A DNA stretch of 16,121 nt from Candidatus Niyogiibacteriota bacterium. Its GTDB lineage: Bacteria > Patescibacteriota > Minisyncoccia > HO2-45-28. Position numbers and translations under genes: made by a program. The stretch spans positions 1-16,121 of the forward strand of contig JACOVJ010000031.1 in assembly GCA_016177385.1 (NCBI GenBank). The letters run 5' to 3'. Each line of letters begins with the position of its first letter. Within the stretch, counting starts at the first letter, position 1. Below the pieces are notes generated by a model. That model was not told where the DNA came from. It worked only from the letters and a program-made list of their open reading frames with translations, and made no database searches. Shown here piece after piece: positions 1-6,185 of the stretch.

Positions 1-197
1 TCGAAGGTTGTGGTGTCCACGCACGAAATGACCGTCGTTTCCGTCGTGATCCGGCGCTCGGTCAGTTCGAGAACGCGGCATCCGAAATTGAACTCGGCGC
101 GTACCAGATTGCCCAGCGCTTCCAACGGATCGTTGAACGTCTGAACGGGGAAGTTCACCCGCTCGCCATTCTGCCTCCACCCCGTACAGGTGATCAT
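1..197 (-). CDS. Hypothetical protein, 3' part cut off by window edge
   Basis: An open frame of 65 codons starts with ATG at 197 and runs off the left edge, so only the N-terminus (MITCTGWRQNGERVNF...) is visible. The start is well supported: the minus strand reads GGAGGT, six bases, then ATG, and a strong promoter lies about 90 bases upstream (288-316). Codon use is GC-rich like that of the neighbours. The peptide has two cysteines within the first 40 residues (C4, C39) and a third near the visible end (C58), with no signal peptide or membrane segment. I do not recognise the family. It is separated from murF by element 338-529 and has its own promoter, so it is probably not part of the dcw operon. 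Confidence 0.72.
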   Translation of the reverse strand, partial: MITCTGWRQNGERVNFPVQTFNDPLEALGNLVRAEFNFGCRVLELTERRITTETTVISCVDTTTF

Positions 198-258
198 AAA
201 TCCACCTCCGTTGTGATATGTGAAAAAATAACGCGCATTGACCAAAAGGCCAACCAGA

Positions 259-275
259 ATGCGAACGATTCGCAT
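259..275. promoter_or_regulatory. Dyad in the leader of the 1-197 gene, possible operator
   Basis: ATGCGAA-CGA-TTCGCAT is a perfect 7-bp inverted repeat with a 3-base centre. It lies just downstream of the predicted -10 box at 288-293, at roughly +6 to +22 of the transcript. It could be a repressor site or a short RNA hairpin. Function is inferred from position only. Confidence 0.4.
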
Positions 276-287
276 CCTCCGTTCCAA

Positions 288-316
288 AGTATAGCAACAT
301 CCTTCTATTTTGTCAA
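288..316 (-). promoter_or_regulatory. Sigma-70-type promoter of the 1-197 gene
   Basis: On the minus strand TTGACA (311-316) is followed after exactly 17 bases by TATACT (288-293), preceded by TGC, which gives an extended -10. This is a near-perfect housekeeping promoter. It predicts a transcript start near 281 and a leader of about 85 bases. Confidence 0.75.
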
Positions 317-337
317 ATAGTCGTAATGTATCATAAG

Positions 338-529
338 CTTCGCAACACCCAGACGCAGAAGCCAACCTCTTTTCGAGACCGTCCGCAAGGCGAGCGGGCA
401 GGGTGTTCCGCCTATAATTGCGCGAAGCGCTAGGCGGAATGAGCGAGCCGAGGACAGAGAAAAATCGTCTCGCAGGGGCGATTTTTCGTGTCGAGAAAAG
501 ACGGTCGGCGGATGCGGGGTGTTGCGAAG
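338..529. repeat. Long inverted-repeat element A, 3' of murF
   Basis: The outer arms are a perfect 13-bp inverted repeat, CTTCGCAACACCC (338-350) and GGGTGTTGCGAAG (517-529), continued inward by weaker pairing (CTCTTTT near 367-373 against AAAAGA near 496-501). Two hairpins lie inside. The first has arms TTCCGCCTA (406-414) and TAGGCGGAA (431-439), with a TAATT bulge and an inner GCGC-GAA-GCGC stem. The second has arms GAAAAATCG (459-467) and CGATTTTTC (479-487). It begins 24 bases past the murF stop. Sequence and fold match element D at 11102-11283. With the promoter and leader at 198-316 it accounts for the gene-free stretch 198-553. No U-tract follows it on the minus strand, so it is not a textbook terminator. 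It may be an RNA-level 3' structure or a MITE-like non-autonomous repeat. Confidence 0.75.
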
Positions 530-553
530 GTGTTGATTACAATTCGATAGTTT

Positions 554-1846
554 TCACTTCCCCTGCCATTCCGATTCCTGACGAACGAGCAGTTTTTCTT
601 TCTCGGCCGGATCCGCCATGATCTCCTCCACGATTTTCTCCATCCGCATGGATTGCGAGCCCTTCACCAGAATCAGGTCGCCGGGCTGAATGATTTTTTC
701 AAGCGCGTGCCCCGCCTCCTCGGCATTTGAGAGCCTCTGCAATTTTTCGGCATCGAACCCGTGCGCCGCGAGTTCATCCGCGATGAATTTTGCGCGCGGC
801 CCCACCGTAAAAACAATGTCCGCGCATTCCTTCGCATGGTCCGCCATGGCGCGGTGCGTTTCAATCGTGAATTTGCCGAGTTCGAGCATATCGCCGAGCA
901 CCGCGATTTTCCTCTTCGCGGGGAAATCTTTGAGCACATCGAGCGCGGCGTGCGCGGCTAAGGGCGAGGCGTTGTACGTATCATCCAAAATCCACGTTTC
1001 TTTCTCGCCTTTGATGAGTTTTAACCGCCCTGCCGGCGCCGCGTAGGTCGAGAGCGCTTCCGCCGTTTCCACCAGATTCATCCCCATCGCGACACCAACC
1101 CCCATGGCCGAAAGCGCGGCATAGACGATCTGCTTGCCGAAAACGTCATGCAAACGCACGGGAACGCTTGACCCCTCATGGTCTGCTTTGAATGTGATGC
1201 CGTCCGGATGCGCATCGCCTCCGGTCCGTACGACCAGCTTGTATTCCGATGCGCGCATCGCGGAATCCTCGCCGAATCCGATCGTGATGACTTTTGCGGA
1301 TGTTTTATCTTTCATTTCAAGAACGGTCAGATCGTCGCCGTTCAAAACCGCCGTTCCTTTTGCGGTAAGCGCTTCCACCAATTTCGCCTTTTCCCGTGCC
1401 ACATCCTCGGGACCCGCGAAAAATTCCACATGTACCGGCACTTCGCCAATGGGCGTCACAACCGCGACATCCGGCTTCACCCAGCTCGTGAGCCGCGCAA
1501 TATCGCCCTGCCGGTCCGCGCCCAATTCAAGGATCAAAATATCCGGATAGGGCTGCCGTAAAACCACCAGCTTCAACCCCGCAAAAATGTTCGCAAGCCA
1601 CCCAAGTAATGAATACCACGCGTTGGGGGCGCCGATGACCGCGAGCGGCACGCCGAGCTCGCTGTTGAAACTTTTCTCGGAACGCCGCGCGTTGAACTTG
1701 CGTGAAAGCACGCAGAAGATCGCCTCCTTGGTCGAGGTCTTGCCAACGCTCCCCGTGACCGCGACGAGGCGCGGCTGGTATTTCTTGAGGATAAGTTTCG
1801 CCTCAAGGGTTAAAATCGCAACAATGATTTGTTTAAGAATTTTCAT
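554..1846 (-). CDS. murF: MurF-type Mur ligase (UDP-MurNAc-tripeptide:D-Ala-D-Ala ligase), short N-terminus
   Basis: This cytoplasmic ATP-dependent ligase adds D-Ala-D-Ala to UDP-MurNAc-tripeptide, the last soluble step of peptidoglycan precursor synthesis. At 430 residues it shows the Mur ligase P-loop TGSVGKTS (31-38), HVEFF (139-143), the DDTYNASP motif (288-295), LGDMLELG (317-324) and the MurF hallmark VKGSQSMRME (394-403). In ordinary MurF the P-loop comes after a substrate-binding domain of roughly 80-100 residues. Here only about 30 residues precede it, and they form a hydrophobic helix (MKILKQIIVAILTLEAKLIL). No clear Shine-Dalgarno precedes the ATG, but no better in-frame start is visible. 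It is the last gene of the mraZ-rsmH-ftsL-ftsI-murF series and is separated from ftsI by element B. MurF is preferred over MurC/D/E because of the C-terminal motifs. Confidence 0.88.
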   Translation of the reverse strand: MKILKQIIVAILTLEAKLILKKYQPRLVAVTGSVGKTSTKEAIFCVLSRKFNARRSEKSFNSELGVPLAVIGAPNAWYSLLGWLANIFAGLKLVVLRQPYPDILILELGADRQGDIARLTSWVKPDVAVVTPIGEVPVHVEFFAGPEDVAREKAKLVEALTAKGTAVLNGDDLTVLEMKDKTSAKVITIGFGEDSAMRASEYKLVVRTGGDAHPDGITFKADHEGSSVPVRLHDVFGKQIVYAALSAMGVGVAMGMNLVETAEALSTYAAPAGRLKLIKGEKETWILDDTYNASPLAAHAALDVLKDFPAKRKIAVLGDMLELGKFTIETHRAMADHAKECADIVFTVGPRAKFIADELAAHGFDAEKLQRLSNAEEAGHALEKIIQPGDLILVKGSQSMRMEKIVEEIMADPAEKEKLLVRQESEWQGK

Positions 1847-1891
1847 GGTATGGAAAACGCCGAGCCGTCCTGTTTTTGAAACATTGCGGAG

Positions 1892-2024
1892 ATGCTTTGA
1901 AAATCAAGGAGTTTTGAAGCGAAATTAGCGGTCGGAAAATCCTGAGTTCGCCAGCAGGCGAACGAAGGAGGAACGGGAACCGCGTTAAGATTTCGCGCAC
2001 AAAACGACTATGATTTTCAAGCAT
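1892..2024. repeat. Long inverted-repeat element B between ftsI and murF
   Basis: Nested paired modules can be read from outside in. ATGCTTTGAAAATCA (1892-1906) pairs with TGATTTTCAAGCAT (2011-2024) with one bulged base. GTTTTG (1911-1916) pairs with CAAAAC (2000-2005), GCGAAAT (1919-1925) with ATTTCGC (1990-1996), and GCGGT (1928-1932) with ACCGC (1979-1983). A central hairpin GTTCGCC-AGCA-GGCGAAC occupies 1946-1963. The element begins 37 bases after the ftsI stop and ends 45 bases before the murF start. The arms resemble a folded transcript or a MITE-like repeat. No U-tract follows, so simple intrinsic termination is not indicated and read-through into murF is likely. Confidence 0.7.
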
Positions 2025-2061
2025 CGGAGCAGCGTTGAAAAAATAGGATGGCGAAGCGTTT

Positions 2062-3759
2062 TTACCGATCCGGCGGAACTCGATAATAGCTTAACAAAAA
2101 ATCCATGATATTCATAAAGGGGCGTGAGAGGGTGCGGGCCGCATACCGCTCGCCCGTAGGCTTCAGCATAAAAAGGAATACGGCGAACTTCGCGTCATAC
2201 GCCGGACCGTATCCGACGAATGCATGCAAGTAATCGTCGGAATACCCGCCCGAAGGACTCGCGATCTGGGCTGTACCGGTTTTGGCCGCGATCGAATAAT
2301 GCTCGTTTTTGAGCGCGCCGTCGAGTAGCGCCTCGTCCACCACGCGCACCAGCATCCGCGTCACGGTTTCGGCGGTTTTTGGTTTCAAAATGTTCAGCTG
2401 AATAACGGGTCGCGTTTCTGCGTCCGGCCCGCCCTCGACCGTGATGCGGTCAATGATATACGGTTTCACCAGCGCTCCGCCATTCGCCAGTACGGATATG
2501 GCGCGCAAAAATGCGAGCGGCGTGACCGCGACCCCCTGTCCGAATGACGCGGCCGCATAATCGAACTCGCTGCCGGAATCCAAATTCTCGAGTTTCCCCA
2601 ACACTTCCCCGGGAAGCTCGACCTCGGTCCGGTCCGCAAGCCCGAGGTTTTCAAAATAATCGCGGAGTTTAAGCCCGCCGATCGTGCGCTCCACAAATAC
2701 GGCGCCGGTATTGAGCGATTCGCTAAGCACGGTCTGCATCGAAACAACGCCTCGGCCCTTGCCGTCAAAATTCTCGATGCGTTCCCCACCGATCTCGACA
2801 TACCCGCGGTCGTCATAGGTCGTTTCGGGCGTGATCTTTCCACTATCGATCGCGGCCGCGAGCGTCAACGGCTTGAATACCGAACCCAATTCATACACTG
2901 ATTCGATCGTCGGGTTCGTGAAAACATCGAGTGATGGCGCCGCTCCGTACGCATTCGGATCGAAATTCGGCCGGGCGGCCATGGCAAGAATTTTTCCGGT
3001 TTGCGGATCCATCACGATGATGCCCGCGCGTTCTGGTTTCCATTTTTCCGTCAATGCGTCGAGTTCTTTTTCAATGGTCAACTGCACCTCCGGCTCGATC
3101 GTTAAAACAACATCGGGCCGCGCGGGCGATGCGCGGAACAGCGCGCGGCCCCAGTTGAAAAGCGCGCCGGAGATCCCGCGGTCGCTCGACGAGGAGCCCG
3201 TTAACACGGACTCTTGGGAGCGCTCGATCCCGTAACGGCCGACGATCGCATCCCCATCAAACCCGACAAATCCCAACACATGGCTTGCAACGGCACCTAG
3301 AGGGTAAAAGCGCCATTCCTCCGGAGCAATGCCGGCCGCCGCCTCCCCCAACAGATTCACCTGCTCGATATCCGCCGCATCCAATTTGTGCGCCACGGCT
3401 TCGAACGGGTCCGCGGATTTTGCGGCTTTCGACAGAAACTCGTCCCGCGTCATTTTAAGGAATGGCTCAAGCGACTCGTAAAGCGCCGCGGCATCCGTCA
3501 CCTTGCGGGGATCGATATACAAAAGATGTCCGCTTTTCGTGTTCGCGGCGGGAAGGCGCGTGCCGTCCGCATCGGAAAAATAAATACGCCCCCGGGGCGT
3601 ACCACTATCCGCCACGACCGTACCCTGACGCAATGCGAGCTCCGCATAATAGGAATGAGAAACGACTTGAATAAAAAAAAGGCGGCCGATGATCGCGGCT
3701 CCTGCCAGCGTCAGCCCCCCGGCAACGAGGAACATGCGCGTGTTCTTCCCGATCCTCAT
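2062..3759 (-). CDS. ftsI: Class B penicillin-binding protein, FtsI/PBP3-type septal transpeptidase
   Basis: This membrane-anchored D,D-transpeptidase cross-links peptidoglycan at the division septum. Counting from ATG 3759 (565 residues), one membrane segment spans about residues 9-31, followed by a PBP dimerisation region (TPRGRIYF near 54-61) and a C-terminal transpeptidase domain. The active-site motifs are S-V-F-K (293-296, Ser293 the nucleophile), S-L-N (348-350) and K-T-G-T (493-496). No PASTA repeats follow. The frame stays open for 45 more codons upstream to 3894, but that part overlaps ftsL out of frame and is arginine-rich, so I start at 3759, 10 bases after the ftsL stop, where MRIGKNTRMFLVAGG leads straight into the membrane helix. 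It is co-transcribed with mraZ-rsmH-ftsL. FtsI is favoured over the PBP2 class by its place directly after ftsL. Confidence 0.9.
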   Translation of the reverse strand: MRIGKNTRMFLVAGGLTLAGAAIIGRLFFIQVVSHSYYAELALRQGTVVADSGTPRGRIYFSDADGTRLPAANTKSGHLLYIDPRKVTDAAALYESLEPFLKMTRDEFLSKAAKSADPFEAVAHKLDAADIEQVNLLGEAAAGIAPEEWRFYPLGAVASHVLGFVGFDGDAIVGRYGIERSQESVLTGSSSSDRGISGALFNWGRALFRASPARPDVVLTIEPEVQLTIEKELDALTEKWKPERAGIIVMDPQTGKILAMAARPNFDPNAYGAAPSLDVFTNPTIESVYELGSVFKPLTLAAAIDSGKITPETTYDDRGYVEIGGERIENFDGKGRGVVSMQTVLSESLNTGAVFVERTIGGLKLRDYFENLGLADRTEVELPGEVLGKLENLDSGSEFDYAAASFGQGVAVTPLAFLRAISVLANGGALVKPYIIDRITVEGGPDAETRPVIQLNILKPKTAETVTRMLVRVVDEALLDGALKNEHYSIAAKTGTAQIASPSGGYSDDYLHAFVGYGPAYDAKFAVFLFMLKPTGERYAARTLSRPFMNIMDFLLSYYRVPPDR

Positions 3760-3769
3760 ACCCCATCCA

Positions 3770-4105
3770 TCATAGATCCGCTTTCGCAACCGACGAAAAC
3801 GATTCGATATATTGCGGCTTTTCCGACGCCACGAGTCCGAATGCGTCTCCGGCAGCGCGAAGCTCCTCCACTTTTGCGCCGTAGGCGTCCTCAAGCGCGC
3901 GGTGCGATTCCGTGATCGCGTCGGTCCGGCTCACTTCGCGCTCAACACGATACGCGGTCACCACCGATGCGATGGTCAGACCTCCGATGCCGAACACAAA
4001 GACCGCACAAGAAAGCAGCGTCCCCCGAATGATCCAGCGCATCCTCTGCGTATGCGGCGCAAAAAATAGAGAATGCGATCGCGGATAGTGAATATGCGTG
4101 ATCAT
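3770..4105 (-). CDS. ftsL: FtsL-like small bitopic division protein
   Basis: A 111-residue protein has a short basic cytoplasmic N-terminus, one hydrophobic segment at about residues 24-50 (WIIRGTLLSCAVFVFGIGGL...) and a charged helical, coiled-coil-like C-terminal part rich in Glu, Ala and Arg. This is the architecture of FtsL/FtsB-type divisome proteins, whose sequences diverge too much to be recognised alone. The position between rsmH and ftsI is the canonical ftsL slot. Its ATG overlaps the rsmH stop (ATGA, 4102-4105), which implies translational coupling. The product would link the FtsQLB-type complex to FtsI at the septum. The name rests on topology and synteny, not on conserved residues. 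Confidence 0.75.
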   Translation of the reverse strand: MITHIHYPRSHSLFFAPHTQRMRWIIRGTLLSCAVFVFGIGGLTIASVVTAYRVEREVSRTDAITESHRALEDAYGAKVEELRAAGDAFGLVASEKPQYIESFSSVAKADL

Positions 4106-4992
4106 GATTTTCTTAAAAACGCACGGAGTTTAGCGGAGCGGGCGCGCGGATTCGAGCGGATCTCCGCTTCGAGCGCCGTGACCGGCTTTTTGGTAAGAAG
4201 AGCGCCCTCGCCCTCTTTCGCCGAATCACGCAGAAAATTTTTGACCGTGCGGTCTTCGAGCGAATGGAATGAAATGACGACGAGCCGCCCGCCGGGCGCA
4301 AGCACGGTCATGGCGCCCTCGAGTCCCTTCTCGAGCGCCGCGAGTTCGTCATTGACCGCGATACGGAGCGCCTGAAATGTGCGCGTCGCGGGATGAAGCC
4401 GGCCGCGGCGATAGCGCGCGGGAACCGCGTCCTCGATGACCCGCACCAACTCCTGCGTCGTCGTGATGCGCTTTTGTTTTCGGGCATTCACGATCGCGCG
4501 CGCAATGGGCCGCGCGAACCGTTCCTCGCCATACTTTTTTAAAATTTCGGCGATGTCGGATTCGGTCCAGCCGTTCACAATGACCGCCGCCGTTTCCTGT
4601 CCTTCTGCCGGCTCGGATTCGTACGTCATCAGCAACGGCTCGTCTTTTTGGAATGAAAATCCGCGGCCCGATCCTTCTAGTTGCAGAGAACTCATACCCA
4701 GATCGAATAAAATCCCGTCAAAAGAATCCGCGAACCGGCGCGCGATCTGCATCAGGTCGCGGAAATTGCCGACGATGAGACGCACTCTGCCGTCGTTCGA
4801 AAACTCGCGGCTTAAACGATCCACCATGGTTTTGTCGCGATCGAGACCTACGAAAATCGCATCGCGGGGCATCGCTTCAACAACACCTTTCGCGTGCCCC
4901 CCGCCATCCACGGTCGCATCCAAAAACGCCCGTCCGGTTTCCGGTTTTAAATATCGCATCACTTCGTCATAGAGAACGGGCGTGTGATTCAT
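4102..4992 (-). CDS. rsmH: 16S rRNA (cytosine1402-N4)-methyltransferase RsmH/MraW
   Basis: This enzyme methylates N4 of C1402 in the 16S rRNA P site using S-adenosylmethionine. The 296-residue product begins MNHTPVLYDEVM, a typical RsmH start. The SAM-binding loop is DATVDGGGH (25-33), followed by VGLDRD (48-53), the family motif DLGMSSLQLE with RGFSF (97-114), and the C-terminal VNDEL and GGRLVVISFHSLEDR motifs (213-248). The reading frame extends far upstream to 5439, but that part is a shadow of mraZ. The start is fixed at 4992 by family length and by the TAATG junction, where the mraZ stop and the rsmH start share one base. It is the second gene of the dcw-type operon, and its stop overlaps the ftsL start by four bases. 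Confidence 0.95.
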   Translation of the reverse strand: MNHTPVLYDEVMRYLKPETGRAFLDATVDGGGHAKGVVEAMPRDAIFVGLDRDKTMVDRLSREFSNDGRVRLIVGNFRDLMQIARRFADSFDGILFDLGMSSLQLEGSGRGFSFQKDEPLLMTYESEPAEGQETAAVIVNGWTESDIAEILKKYGEERFARPIARAIVNARKQKRITTTQELVRVIEDAVPARYRRGRLHPATRTFQALRIAVNDELAALEKGLEGAMTVLAPGGRLVVISFHSLEDRTVKNFLRDSAKEGEGALLTKKPVTALEAEIRSNPRARSAKLRAFLRKS

Positions 4993-5426
4993 TAGTATGC
5001 TCCGATTTCGCCGAGGCGCTCCGCGAGCGTATCGGCTTGTTTCTCTGTTTCGGCCTTGTACATCTCCCATCGCTTCCAATCCCAGATCTCGAGCCGCTTC
5101 CCCACTCCCACGACCGCGACCTTCTCCGACAATTCGGCGTACTGCTTCAGATATTCGGGGATCAAAATCCGCCCCAGCGCGTCCATTTCCGTATGCGCCG
5201 CGCCCGCCAGAAAAAGCCGTACGAAACTGCGGTTCGACGCCTGCCCCGTGGGTAAGCTGGCAAGGGCCTCGGAAACTTTCTGCCACTCCGACATCGGGTA
5301 CGCGAACAGGCACCGGTCGAGCCCCCGCGTAACAACAACCTCCCTGCCCAGGTCCTTGCGGAACTTGGCCGGCAACGCCATGCGTTTTTTGGCGTCGATG
5401 GTGTGTTCGTATTCCCCGATCAACAT
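4992..5426 (-). CDS. mraZ: MraZ, AbrB-fold transcriptional regulator of the dcw cluster
   Basis: The protein has 144 residues and the two tandem SpoVT/AbrB-like half-domains of MraZ: MLIGEYEHTIDAKKRMALPAKF at the N-terminus and HTEMDALGRILIPEYLKQYA at about 78-97. MraZ assembles into rings that bind tandem repeats upstream of its own gene and regulate the division operon. The family usually has 140-155 residues, so this copy is full length. No Shine-Dalgarno precedes the ATG at 5426. The upstream region carries a plausible promoter, repeated GTGG motifs that could be its own operator, and two perfect DnaA boxes. It is first in the mraZ-rsmH-ftsL-ftsI-murF series. Confidence 0.95.
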   Translation of the reverse strand: MLIGEYEHTIDAKKRMALPAKFRKDLGREVVVTRGLDRCLFAYPMSEWQKVSEALASLPTGQASNRSFVRLFLAGAAHTEMDALGRILIPEYLKQYAELSEKVAVVGVGKRLEIWDWKRWEMYKAETEKQADTLAERLGEIGAY

Positions 5427-5434
5427 AGATAATG

Positions 5435-5498
5435 CCCACGGTTTAAGTTATCCACAGGTTTACCCACTTCTAACCACTATGTAGTAATTGTATACCAC
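5435..5498 (-). promoter_or_regulatory. Repeated GTGG motifs upstream of mraZ, candidate MraZ boxes
   Basis: Five GTGG motifs in the same orientation on the minus strand occur at 5495-5498, 5474-5477, 5464-5467, 5452-5455 and 5436-5439, with steps of 21, 10, 12 and 16 bases. Two are GTGGG. MraZ is known to bind tandem TGGG- or AAAGTG-type boxes with about 10-base periodicity ahead of its own gene. The 10- and 21-base steps fit this and the others do not, so the assignment is tentative. One repeat is also part of a DnaA box. Confidence 0.45.
5448..5456 (+). promoter_or_regulatory. DnaA box between mraZ promoter and start
   Basis: TTATCCACA matches the DnaA consensus TTATNCACA exactly. It lies in the predicted 5' leader of mraZ, downstream of the promoter. 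A second perfect box in the opposite orientation stands upstream of the promoter at 5525-5533. Confidence 0.55.
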
Positions 5499-5514
5499 TT
5501 CTCAACCCCCTCAA
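5487..5514 (-). promoter_or_regulatory. Predicted promoter of the mraZ (dcw) operon
   Basis: On the minus strand TTGAGG (5509-5514) stands 16 bases from TACAAT (5487-5492). The match to consensus is moderate. It lies after the terminator of the preceding gene and before mraZ, predicting a transcript start near 5480 and a leader of about 54 bases. It is bracketed by two DnaA boxes and overlaps the GTGG repeats. Confidence 0.5.
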
Positions 5515-5524
5515 GCCACCCGCT

Positions 5525-5533
5525 TGTGGATAA
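5525..5533 (-). promoter_or_regulatory. DnaA box upstream of mraZ promoter
   Basis: The minus strand reads TTATCCACA, an exact DnaA consensus, ending 10 bases upstream of the proposed -35 box. It slightly overlaps the T-rich tail of the preceding terminator. It pairs with the inverted box at 5448-5456. Confidence 0.55.
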
Positions 5534-5568
5534 ATAAAAAAGTCCCGAGCCATCCATGGCTCGGGACT
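5531..5568 (-). terminator. Rho-independent terminator of the 121-residue gene
   Basis: A perfect 12-bp stem has arms AGTCCCGAGCCA (5541-5552) and TGGCTCGGGACT (5557-5568) with a 4-base loop. On the minus strand it is followed by TTTTTATTTA. It starts 10 bases past the stop of the 5579-5944 gene and insulates the dcw operon from it. Confidence 0.93.
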
Positions 5569-5578
5569 GCGTTTGCCG

Positions 5579-5944
5579 TTAGTTCTTGGCCGTGCGGCGA
5601 TAGGGAGGGACTGGAGATCCATGCTCATATTCCGACTCCTCGAGTCGCTCTCGGATCGCGTAGGCGAGACACAGAGCGACCAGCTCGCGGAGCATCTCTC
5701 CGCAATCGCCAGCGAAGTGGATCCCTTGAGCCAAATGCTCTTTGGCCGCCATGACGTCTCCGACTTCGAAGGAGCACATGATCTTCCCGAGCGTTTCGGG
5801 CTTCATGTCGTTCACGTCGATGTTTTCGAGATCGAACTGAACCTGCCTCAGGAACTCATCCCGATCGCTCTCGCGCTTGAACGCGTCGTCGAAACGGTGC
5901 TTTCCGATGAGGTTGTCTGTGAGATTTTTAATGTACGGCCTCAT
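5579..5944 (-). CDS. Small orphan protein, unknown function
   Basis: A 121-residue soluble, acidic, probably all-helical protein has no signal peptide or membrane segment. It begins MRPYIKNLTDNLIGKHRFDD and contains a leucine-rich central stretch (CGEMLRELVALCLAYAIRER, about 81-100). I do not recognise the family. The start is firm: GAGGAG lies six bases before the ATG at 5944. It is a single-gene unit with its own perfect-consensus promoter (6079-6107), a palindromic operator over the -35, a leader of about 128 bases with several hairpins, and a strong terminator. Such dedicated control suggests a regulated or abundant product, but the sequence gives no mechanism. Confidence 0.8.
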   Translation of the reverse strand: MRPYIKNLTDNLIGKHRFDDAFKRESDRDEFLRQVQFDLENIDVNDMKPETLGKIMCSFEVGDVMAAKEHLAQGIHFAGDCGEMLRELVALCLAYAIRERLEESEYEHGSPVPPYRRTAKN

Positions 5945-5948
5945 TTTT

Positions 5949-6066
5949 ATCTCCTCATGGAGATTCCCCGCTCCCGCGAATGGATCATTGTCCGACCGAA
6001 AATTCGGAAGGTGTATGATGGAGGCCAGAGAAAGACCTCCGGGCGGCCCGACAAAGCTTCCGCTTT
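5949..6066 (-). promoter_or_regulatory. Hairpin-rich 5' leader of the 121-residue gene, possible riboregulator
   Basis: The predicted minus-strand transcript folds locally into a series of hairpins. AAAGC-GGAA-GCTTT (6053-6066) carries a GNRA-type loop. CGGG-CCG-CCCG spans 6040-6050, and GGAGGTC with GGCCTCC (6020-6040) encloses a 7-base loop. CCGA with TCGG spans 5996-6007. ATCTCC-ATGA-GGAGAT (5949-5964) contains the GAGGAG ribosome binding site in its 3' arm, so this last hairpin would hide it. I recognise no known riboswitch class. The regulatory role is inferred. Confidence 0.45.
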
Positions 6067-6078
6067 ATCGATGCAACA

Positions 6079-6107
6079 ATTATACATCTAAATAACGCTA
6101 TTGTCAA
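6079..6107 (-). promoter_or_regulatory. Perfect-consensus sigma-70 promoter of the 121-residue gene
   Basis: On the minus strand TTGACA (6102-6107), a spacer of exactly 17 bases and TATAAT (6079-6084) form a full consensus promoter. It predicts a start near 6072. It overlaps the palindrome at 6094-6114. Confidence 0.9.
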
Positions 6108-6114
6108 TAGCGTT
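6094..6114. promoter_or_regulatory. Palindromic operator over the -35 box
   Basis: Arms AACGCTATTG (6094-6103) and CAATAGCGTT (6105-6114) form a perfect 10-bp dyad around a single central T. It covers the whole -35 element, where a bound dimer would block RNA polymerase. Its regulator is not identifiable from this window. Confidence 0.65.
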
Positions 6115-6137
6115 CGGTTGTTTTTGTTTCGCGAATT

Positions 6138-6174
6138 AAGGGTAACCCTTAGGAATCAGAAAAGGGTTACCCTT
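6138..6174 (-). terminator. Hairpin after lysS, probable terminator
   Basis: Arms AAGGGTAACCCTT (6138-6150) and AAGGGTTACCCTT (6162-6174) are perfect 13-base complements with an 11-base loop, starting 11 bases after the lysS stop. Each arm is also nearly self-complementary, so alternative small hairpins exist. No T-tract follows directly on the minus strand, which weakens the intrinsic-terminator call. The same arm sequence recurs in the hairpin at 8200-8230. Confidence 0.6.
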
Positions 6175-6185
6175 GGGAACCGCCC

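Noticed and set aside
3760..3894. Forty-five-codon upstream extension of ftsI
   Set aside because: It overlaps ftsL in another frame and is arginine-rich shadow sequence; the membrane helix follows directly after the ATG at 3759.
5240..5264. LPTGQAS segment and weak hairpin inside mraZ as a possible repeat insertion
   Set aside because: The protein has normal MraZ length and the segment aligns with the usual ASLP... stretch without added residues, so no insertion is needed.
4993..5439. Long upstream extension of the rsmH frame
   Set aside because: It lies entirely over mraZ and encodes no RsmH-like sequence; the TAATG junction at 4992 gives the proper start.
5448..5533. Replication origin at the DnaA boxes
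   Set aside because: Only two boxes are present, with no AT-rich unwinding region or dnaA/dnaN nearby; promoter control is the simpler reading.
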